Positions 5,072 through 10,589 of a stretch of DNA of 10,589 bases are shown piece by piece. The position numbers and the translations under genes were made by a program. Origin of the DNA: an uncultured bacterium (GTDB lineage Bacteria; Actinomycetota; Coriobacteriia; Coriobacteriales; Coriobacteriaceae); NCBI GenBank assembly GCA_905215115.1, contig CAJMOP010000068.1:1-10589 (forward strand), written 5' to 3'. Below the pieces are notes generated by a model. The model was given only the letters and a program-made list of their open reading frames with translations. It ran no database searches and had not been told where the DNA came from. How positions within the stretch are numbered: the stretch's first letter is position 1; every line of letters starts with the position of its first letter.

Positions 5072-6952
5072 ATGTGCGGTTTTGTCGGTTTTGTCGGTGG
5101 GACGGATAACCAATCCGAGGTGCTCACCAAGATGATGGACCGCATCGTCCATCGTGGTCCCGACATGGGCGGCCAGTTTATCGAGGGCCGCGTTGCCCTG
5201 GGCTTCCGCCGCCTGTCGATCCTCGACCTGACCGAGGCCGGCGCTCAGCCCATGGCCAATGAGGACGGCAGCGTCGTTATCGTCTTCAACGGCGAGATCT
5301 ACAACTTCCAGGAGCTTCGCTCCGAGCTCGAGGCCAAGGGCTATAAGTTCCACTGTGGAGCCGACACCGAGAGCCTCCTGCACGGCTACGAGGAGTGGGG
5401 CGAGGCCGTACTCGATCGCCTGCGCGGCATGTACGCCTTCGTCATCTGGGACAAGAAGAAGAACAAGCTTTTTGGCGCCCGCGACATCTTTGGCATCAAG
5501 CCGCTCTACTACTATCCCATGGCCGATGCGGGTGACGGCGCTCCGGGCGTGCTCTTTGGTTCCGAGATCAAGAGCTTCCTGGACTACCCGCACTTCCACA
5601 AGGCGGTCAACAAAAAGGCTCTGCGTCCGTACATGACGTTGCAGTATTCGGCAACCGAGGAGACCTTCTTCGAGGGTGTCTACAAGCTGCCGCCGGCGCA
5701 TTACTTTACCGTAGACATCCCGACCGGCAAGATGAACATCGAGCGCTACTGGGATTGCGATTACTCTGCCGTCGAGAAGCCGTTCGAGGAGTACGTCGAC
5801 GAGCTGGACGAGGTCGTGCACGAGAGCGTCGAGGCCCATCGCATCGCCGACGTCAAGGTCGCGTCGTTCCTCTCCGGCGGCGTCGATTCCAGCTATATTG
5901 CCGCTTGTCTCATGCCCGACAAGACCTTCTCGGTGGGCTTTGACTACAAGAATTTCAACGAGACTAACTACGCCAAGGAGCTATCCGACAAGCTCGGCGT
6001 CGAGAATGTCCGCAAGATGATCACCGCCGACGAGTTCTTTGGCGCACTCGAGGACATTCAGTATCACATGGACGAGCCGCAGTCCAACCTGTCGTCTGTG
6101 CCGCTGTGGTTCTTGGCCGAGATGGCGCGCAAGGATGTTACCGTCGTGCTTTCGGGCGAAGGCGCCGACGAGCTCTTTGGCGGCTACGCCTACTACGAGG
6201 ACACGGTTCCGGTGCGCAAGTACAAAAAGATGGTGCCGTTGCCTATTCGCCGCGCGCTCGGTAACCTGGCGCTGCATATGCCGTACTTCAAGGGCCATAA
6301 CTTCCTGGTCAAGGGTGCCGAGATTCCCGAGAAGTCGTTCCTGGGCCAGGCCTTGGTATGGCCTGAGCGCGAGGTCGACGGCGTACTCAAGCCCGAGTAC
6401 AACACCGGCGACGGCGCCTTCGAACTCGCCGCTCCCATCTATGCGCGTGTGAAGGGCCAGCCCGAGCTGGTCAAGAAGCAGTACCTGGACATGAACATGT
6501 GGCTCCCGGGCGACATTCTGCTCAAGGCCGACAAGATGTGCATGGCGCACTCCCTGGAGCTGCGCGTGCCCTTCCTGGACCGCAAAGTCATGGAGTTCGC
6601 CGAGCACATTCCCGACCGCTACCGCATCAACGAGAACGGCAACAAACAGGTGCTTCGCCACGCCGCCAACAAGTCGCTGCCCGATGAGTGGGCTACCCGC
6701 CCCAAGGTGGGCTTCCCGGTGCCGATCGTCTACTGGCTGCGCGAGCAAAAGTGGTACGACTACGTCAAGGAGTACTTCACCGCGCCGTGGGCAAGCGAGT
6801 TTTTCGACACCGACGAGCTCATGCATCTGCTCGACTTACACTTTGCGGGCAAGGGTGATTTCCAGCGCAAGATCTATACGCCGCTCGTGTTCTTGGTGTG
6901 GTACAAGCGCTTCTTTATCGACGAGGGCCAGCCTTCTGTTCAGGCTGCCTAG
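5072..6952 (+). CDS. asnB: Asparagine synthase (glutamine-hydrolysing), AsnB family
   Basis: Class II glutamine amidotransferase that makes asparagine from aspartate, glutamine and ATP; some relatives instead amidate peptidoglycan carboxylates. Cys2 (MCGFVGFVGG) is the N-terminal nucleophile and fixes the start, with AGAGGGG (5058-5064) seven bases upstream. Glutaminase-domain motifs are HRGPD (27-31), FRRLSILD (45-52), NGEIYNF (73-79) and GADTE (96-100). The synthetase domain has the pyrophosphate loop SFLSGGVDSS (265-274), the DEPQSNLSS substrate segment (334-342) and LSGEGADELFGGY (360-372). LRVPFLD near the C-terminus is also typical. At 626 residues it is complete. Codon choice is strongly biased to C/G-ending codons. 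It has its own candidate promoter and a strong terminator, so it is probably monocistronic. Family membership is certain; substrate is inferred. Confidence 0.93.
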   Translation: MCGFVGFVGGTDNQSEVLTKMMDRIVHRGPDMGGQFIEGRVALGFRRLSILDLTEAGAQPMANEDGSVVIVFNGEIYNFQELRSELEAKGYKFHCGADTESLLHGYEEWGEAVLDRLRGMYAFVIWDKKKNKLFGARDIFGIKPLYYYPMADAGDGAPGVLFGSEIKSFLDYPHFHKAVNKKALRPYMTLQYSATEETFFEGVYKLPPAHYFTVDIPTGKMNIERYWDCDYSAVEKPFEEYVDELDEVVHESVEAHRIADVKVASFLSGGVDSSYIAACLMPDKTFSVGFDYKNFNETNYAKELSDKLGVENVRKMITADEFFGALEDIQYHMDEPQSNLSSVPLWFLAEMARKDVTVVLSGEGADELFGGYAYYEDTVPVRKYKKMVPLPIRRALGNLALHMPYFKGHNFLVKGAEIPEKSFLGQALVWPEREVDGVLKPEYNTGDGAFELAAPIYARVKGQPELVKKQYLDMNMWLPGDILLKADKMCMAHSLELRVPFLDRKVMEFAEHIPDRYRINENGNKQVLRHAANKSLPDEWATRPKVGFPVPIVYWLREQKWYDYVKEYFTAPWASEFFDTDELMHLLDLHFAGKGDFQRKIYTPLVFLVWYKRFFIDEGQPSVQAA

Positions 6953-6977
6953 CCTCGGCTTACGAACGCCTGCGCGT

Positions 6978-7002
6978 AACGGCTCCTCCGGGAGCCGTTT
7001 TT
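6978..7002 (+). terminator. Intrinsic terminator after asnB
   Basis: AACGGCTCC (6978-6986), loop TCCG, and GGAGCCGTT (6991-6999) form a perfect 9-bp stem running into a five-T run (6998-7002). It lies 26 bases after the asnB stop and separates asnB from the murE group. Confidence 0.9.
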
Positions 7003-7020
7003 GCGCGAGCATGTTTCAGT

Positions 7021-7026
7021 TACTAT
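7021..7026 (+). promoter_or_regulatory. Candidate -10 box upstream of murE
   Basis: TACTAT, 38 bases before the murE start and just after the asnB terminator, is the best -10 match in the 112-base gap. The -35 position is occupied by the terminator T-run (TTTTTG, 6998-7003), so support is weak. A promoter somewhere here is expected because the terminator isolates murE from asnB. Confidence 0.3.
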
Positions 7027-7064
7027 GAAAACCGTCCCTGCCAAATGGCTGAGAAAGGCGAAAG

Positions 7065-8627
7065 ATGCACCATTCGGATTCCGCGACCGTGACCACGGTC
7101 GATACGCTTGCCAAGCTTCTCGATGTGTGCGGCGAGCTGCGCGCATCGGAGCAGGTTGACGGGCGTGCCGTGACCGGCTGCTCGTTTGATTCGCGCGCGG
7201 TTTCGGCAGGGGACGTGTTCTTTTGCAAGGGCGCTGCCTTTAAGCCTGCGTTTTTGAGCATGGCGCTCGATTCGGGCGCCGTCGCATTTGTGTGCGAAGA
7301 GTCGCTGGTCGAGTCTCTGGAGCCGCTGGCGCAGGAGAGCGGTGCTGCGATGCTGGTTGTTGATAGCGTACGCACGGCGATGGCGCTGTTGCCGCCCGAG
7401 GTCTACGACCGTCCCGACCACGACGTTAAGATCGTGGGCATCACCGGTACCAAGGGAAAGACCACGGCCGCTTTTATGCTCCAGTCCATCATCAAGGCGG
7501 CGGGCGAGTCCTGCGGCATGATCGGCTCGGTGAACACCGACGATGGTATCGAGTGCTACGAGAGCACCAACACCACGCCCGAGGCCCCCGAGGTCTGGCG
7601 CCATATCGCCAACTGTCGCGCGTCTGGTCGCCAGTCCATGGTCATGGAGGTCTCAAGCCAGGCGCTTAAGTACCAGCGCGTCGAGAACCTGCCGTTTGAC
7701 GTGGCGTGTTTCCTCAACATCGGGCGTGACCACATCTCACCGATCGAGCACCCGACCTTCGAGGATTATTTTGAGAGCAAGCTCAGGATCTTTGATCAGG
7801 CTAAGACCGCCGTAGTGAATCTGGGCACCGATGAAGTCGAACGCGTGCTGGAGGCCGCGTCGACGGCCGAGCACTTGGTGACCGTTGGCGTCGAGCATCC
7901 CGAGGCGAGCCTGTGGGCAAGCGATGTCCGCATGGTCGGCTTTAACATCGAGTTTAACCTGCATGGCATGAGCGCCGACGAGCCCGAGGCGGGGGAGAAG
8001 GTCCTGCTGGGTATTGCGGGAGACTTTAACGTGGAGAACGCGCTGGTCGCTATCGCCGCCGCGCGCGAGATTGGCATCGGAATCGATGCCATCAAGAAGG
8101 GCCTCTCCAAGCTGCGTGTGCCGGGCCGCATGGAGGTCGTGGAGTCGAAGGATGGACGCGTGGTTTGCGTTGTTGACTACGCTCACAACCAACTTTCGTT
8201 CCGCTCGCTCTTTTCGTCGGTCAAGCGCGCGTTTCCCGCCAGTCCGGTCATTGCGCTGTTTGGTGCTGCTGGAGGCAAGGCGCAGGAGCGCCGTGAGCAG
8301 CTTCCGCGCGAGGCCGCACCATATTCTGATCTGCTAATCTTTACCAACGAGGATCCGGCTCACGAGGACCCGATGAAGGTCTGTCGCGAGCTTGCCGAGC
8401 ATGTTCCCGACGATACCCCGAACAAGATCATCCTCGATCGCGAGGCTGCTGTGCACGCGGCATTCAAGGCGGCGCGCGAGGAATACGTCAGCCCCGATGC
8501 GCCCACCATCGTCTTGCTGCTGGCAAAGGGCGACGAGGAGCTCATGCACGTGGGTGATGAGTTCGTACCCATCGAGAGCGATCTTTCGCTTGCCAATCGT
8601 TTAATCGATGTTACCCAGTTTGACTAA
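7065..8627 (+). CDS. murE: UDP-N-acetylmuramoyl-tripeptide synthetase, MurE family, probably lysine-type
   Basis: MurE adds the third residue of the peptidoglycan stem peptide to UDP-MurNAc-L-Ala-D-Glu, using ATP, in the cytoplasm. Domains in order are an N-terminal UDP-binding region (FDSRAVSAGDVFFCKGA, 41-57), the central ATPase with P-loop GITGTKGKTT (125-134), TTPE (170-173), MEVSSQAL (194-201) and NIGRDHISPIEHPTFEDYFESK with Lys239 as the likely carbamylated lysine, then the C-terminal domain from VPGRMEV (352-358), DYAHN (371-375) and LFGAAGGKAQERR (398-410). The amino-acid selecting motif, DNPR in diaminopimelate-adding enzymes, is replaced by NEDPAHEDP (428-436). GTKGKTT, DYAHN and GGKAQERR recall lysine-adding enzymes of streptococci and relatives. 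The usual GKGHE is AKGDEE (487-492). At 520 residues it is full-length. GAAAGG at 7053-7058 supports the start. The third amino acid (Lys, Orn or other) is inferred only. Confidence 0.9.
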   Translation: MHHSDSATVTTVDTLAKLLDVCGELRASEQVDGRAVTGCSFDSRAVSAGDVFFCKGAAFKPAFLSMALDSGAVAFVCEESLVESLEPLAQESGAAMLVVDSVRTAMALLPPEVYDRPDHDVKIVGITGTKGKTTAAFMLQSIIKAAGESCGMIGSVNTDDGIECYESTNTTPEAPEVWRHIANCRASGRQSMVMEVSSQALKYQRVENLPFDVACFLNIGRDHISPIEHPTFEDYFESKLRIFDQAKTAVVNLGTDEVERVLEAASTAEHLVTVGVEHPEASLWASDVRMVGFNIEFNLHGMSADEPEAGEKVLLGIAGDFNVENALVAIAAAREIGIGIDAIKKGLSKLRVPGRMEVVESKDGRVVCVVDYAHNQLSFRSLFSSVKRAFPASPVIALFGAAGGKAQERREQLPREAAPYSDLLIFTNEDPAHEDPMKVCRELAEHVPDDTPNKIILDREAAVHAAFKAAREEYVSPDAPTIVLLLAKGDEELMHVGDEFVPIESDLSLANRLIDVTQFD

Positions 8628-8655
8628 TGAACTGCGATGAGGGCGGTGTCCCGAG

Positions 8656-8679
8656 CGCGCTGCCGTTGCAAGCGCGTTT
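8656..8679 (+). other. Weak hairpin between murE and the HAD gene
   Basis: CGCGCT (8656-8661) and AGCGCG (8671-8676) pair around a 9-base loop and are followed by TTTCCCC. The stem is short and the T-run has only three bases, so it is at most a weak terminator or attenuator in the 111-base gap. No promoter stands out before the HAD gene. Confidence 0.25.
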
Positions 8680-8738
8680 CCCCTCAAGCGAGGCGCGCCG
8701 CCTAAGACCAGAAGCCCCTTCTACGTAACGGAGTAACC

Positions 8739-9650
8739 ATGTCCCACAACACCTTGCCGACCGTTGCCGAGCTTTCGGGCGAGATGCGCGAGCGCTTGGC
8801 CAAGGTCAAGTACGTCTTTACCGACCTGGATGCCACGATGCTCGCGCCCGGCTCGTGCGTGCTGCGCGACAACGACGGCAACCCCTCGACCAAACTCGTC
8901 GAGGCCGTCGTGGCGCTCGCTCGCGCTGGCATTCAGGTGGTTCCCACCTCGGGCCGCAACCGTACCATGATCCACGAGGACGCGCGCGTGCTCGGCCTCA
9001 ACTCCTACATTGGTGAGATGGGCGGCCTGGTCATGTACGACCTCAAAGCCAACGATTGGGAGTATCTGACTGGCGACATGCCTTACGACCCCGCCTGCGG
9101 CCTTACTCCGCACCAGGTGATCGAGCAGACCGGCGTGTGCGAGAAGATTCTTGCCCGCTGGCCGCACAAGATCGAGTATCACAACGACATGTCGACCGGC
9201 TACAAGTACCGCGAGGTCACCGTCGGCATGCGCGGCGATGTGCCCGACAATGAGGTCCAGGCCATCCTGGACGAGGCCGGCTGCGGCCTGGTGTGGGCCT
9301 GTAACGGTCACCTGACGCATCTGTCCAAGCCGACGACGCTCGAGCTCGATCGCGTCGAGGACGGTCGCGCGTTTAACATCAATCCCGCCGGCCTCAACAA
9401 GGGCGTTGCCATCGCGCGCTTCTGCGAGCACCTGGGGATCGAGCGCGAGGAGACGCTCGCGCTCGGCGATTCCGAGTCCGACTTCTACATGGCCGATCAC
9501 GTGGGCACGTTCTGCCTGGTCGAGAATGGCCTGACGAGCGCCGGCGCGCCCGAGTTCCTGGACGCTTGCGAGAACGCTTTCGTTACGCGCGGCAAAATTG
9601 TCGACGGTTGGGCGGCGACGGCAGAGCTGCTGGTCACGGCGCGTTCGTAG
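8739..9650 (+). CDS. HAD-superfamily phosphatase, Cof/IIB type
   Basis: A phosphohydrolase of unknown substrate; relatives dephosphorylate sugar phosphates, phosphoglycolate or similar small metabolites. The four HAD motifs are in place. Motif I is FTDLDATM, with nucleophile Asp29 and acid/base Asp31; the usual glycine after it is alanine. Motif II is PTSGR with Ser71, motif III is Lys221 in GLNKGVAIARF, and motif IV is LALGDSESD with Asp243 and Asp247. The long segment between motifs II and III (about residues 85-205) is the C2-type cap of class IIB. The protein has 303 residues and no signal peptide or membrane segment. ACGGAG (8728-8733) precedes the ATG by five bases. It lies between murE and murI on the same strand, 53 bases before murI, so co-transcription is likely, but a cell-wall role is only a guess. 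Confidence 0.88.
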   Translation: MSHNTLPTVAELSGEMRERLAKVKYVFTDLDATMLAPGSCVLRDNDGNPSTKLVEAVVALARAGIQVVPTSGRNRTMIHEDARVLGLNSYIGEMGGLVMYDLKANDWEYLTGDMPYDPACGLTPHQVIEQTGVCEKILARWPHKIEYHNDMSTGYKYREVTVGMRGDVPDNEVQAILDEAGCGLVWACNGHLTHLSKPTTLELDRVEDGRAFNINPAGLNKGVAIARFCEHLGIEREETLALGDSESDFYMADHVGTFCLVENGLTSAGAPEFLDACENAFVTRGKIVDGWAATAELLVTARS

Positions 9651-9703
9651 CGCGGCGTCGCCGCACTTGGATATGTCTTTTCGAGAGAGAATCTGGTGAG
9701 GTA

Positions 9704-10588
9704 ATGTCCGATATCAAGAATCTGGCCGGGGACACGCGCCCTATTGGCGTATTCGACTCGGGTCTTGGTGGTCTGACGGTTGCGCGCGCCATCGCGACGG
9801 CGCTGCCGCACGAGTCCGTCTACTACTTCGGCGACACAAAACGCTGCCCCTACGGCACGCGCACCGAGGATGAGGTGCGCTCGTTTGCGTTGCAGGCGGG
9901 CCGTTGGCTGTCGAAGCACGACGTCAAGATTATGGTCATCGCCTGCAACACGGCGACCGCTGCGGCCTTGCGTCTGGCCCAGCAGGTGCTCGACGTTCCC
10001 GTCATCGGTGTGATCGCACCGGGCGCACGCGCGGCAATCAACAGCACTCGCACGCGCCGGGTGGGCGTGCTCGCCACCAACCTCACCATTCGCTCGGGCG
10101 CCTACACGCGCGCCATCCAGGACCTGGATGCCGGCGTCGATGTATACGGTTGTCCTGCCTCGAGCTTTGTCGAGGTTGTCGAACACGAGCTCGCCTCGGG
10201 TGCACATCTGCAGGAACAGTGGCTTGAGAACGAGGACATCTTCGATACGCCTGCCGTGCGTGCGCTGGTGGGTGCCACGGTTGAGCCGCTGCGCGACCAC
10301 GGTATCGATACCGTGGTGCTCGGCTGTACGCATTTTCCGCTGTTGGTGGGACCTATCCGTCATGCGCTGGGGCCTGGGGTGCGCGTCGTGAGTTCCGCCG
10401 AGGAGACCACGCGCGAGCTGACCGATATCCTCACGCGCCGCGAGCAGCTGGCGGGCGACGCCGCCGAGCCGCAGCATCGTTTTGCCACGACGGCCGATAA
10501 CATTGCCGAGTTTGCGGTGGCGGGCAGCTTTATCTTTGGTCAGCCGCTCAAGAGCATTGAGCATATCGATATCGATGAGCTGAAATAG
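9704..10588 (+). CDS. murI: Glutamate racemase
   Basis: MurI interconverts L- and D-glutamate by a cofactor-independent two-cysteine mechanism, supplying D-Glu for peptidoglycan. Family motifs are GVFDSGLGGLTV (15-26) with Asp18 and Ser19, YFGDTKRCPYGTR (41-53), VIACNTATAAAL (78-89) with catalytic Cys81, GVIAPGARAA (102-111) and VVLGCTHFPLL (204-214) with catalytic Cys208 and His210. The 294-residue length is normal. The frame is open further upstream to 9566, but that part overlaps the HAD gene, so I chose the ATG at 9704, 15 codons before the first conserved motif. The start signal is odd: GGTGAGG (9695-9701) ends only two bases before the ATG, while GAGAGAGA (9683-9690) is 13 away. The stop codon falls one base before the window ends. 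The murE neighbourhood fits a cell-wall group. Confidence 0.94.
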   Translation: MSDIKNLAGDTRPIGVFDSGLGGLTVARAIATALPHESVYYFGDTKRCPYGTRTEDEVRSFALQAGRWLSKHDVKIMVIACNTATAAALRLAQQVLDVPVIGVIAPGARAAINSTRTRRVGVLATNLTIRSGAYTRAIQDLDAGVDVYGCPASSFVEVVEHELASGAHLQEQWLENEDIFDTPAVRALVGATVEPLRDHGIDTVVLGCTHFPLLVGPIRHALGPGVRVVSSAEETTRELTDILTRREQLAGDAAEPQHRFATTADNIAEFAVAGSFIFGQPLKSIEHIDIDELK

Positions 10589-10589
10589 A

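Noticed and set aside
7045..7092. Short ATG frame (MAEKGERCTIRIPRP) overlapping the murE start, possible leader peptide
   Set aside because: It has no ribosome binding site of its own and no regulatory residue run, and simply overlaps the murE start region in another frame.
9566..9703. Upstream extension of the murI reading frame
   Set aside because: It overlaps the end of the HAD gene and adds 46 residues without homology; MurI proteins start shortly before the GVFDSGLGG motif.

Overview
The window looks like a high-GC chromosome segment from an actinobacterium. The most likely source is class Coriobacteriia, probably Collinsella or a close relative. This is inferred from base composition, C/G-ending codons and protein style; no species marker is present. 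All protein genes lie on the + strand, and one tRNA lies on the - strand. The content is mostly housekeeping. I found no defence system, CRISPR array or transposase gene.

Left part (1-4467): arginine/ornithine biosynthesis genes in the order argC (3' part only), argJ, argB, argD, ending at a strong terminator. ArgB phosphorylates N-acetylglutamate, ArgC reduces it, ArgD transaminates the semialdehyde, and ArgJ moves the acetyl group from N-acetylornithine back to glutamate. This gives ornithine by the cyclic route. argF, argG and argH do not follow within this window.

Middle (4383-5071): a 689-bp stretch without a protein gene and the only irregular region. It holds the arg terminator, an AT-rich 217-bp element bounded by 33-bp imperfect inverted repeats (with a candidate promoter overlapping a palindrome inside), a tRNA T-arm-like remnant, a terminator pointing left, an intact tRNA-Val(UAC) on the - strand with its promoter, and a candidate asnB promoter. 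It resembles a scar of a small mobile or repeat element beside a tRNA locus and is the best place for a second look.

Right part (5072-10588): asnB (glutamine-dependent asparagine synthase) with its own terminator, then a murE-type ligase, a Cof-type HAD phosphatase and murI (glutamate racemase), with no strong terminator between the last three. MurI supplies D-glutamate for peptidoglycan and MurE adds the third residue of the stem peptide. The MurE lacks the DNPR signature of diaminopimelate-adding enzymes and resembles lysine-type ligases, so the cell wall is probably not of the meso-DAP type.
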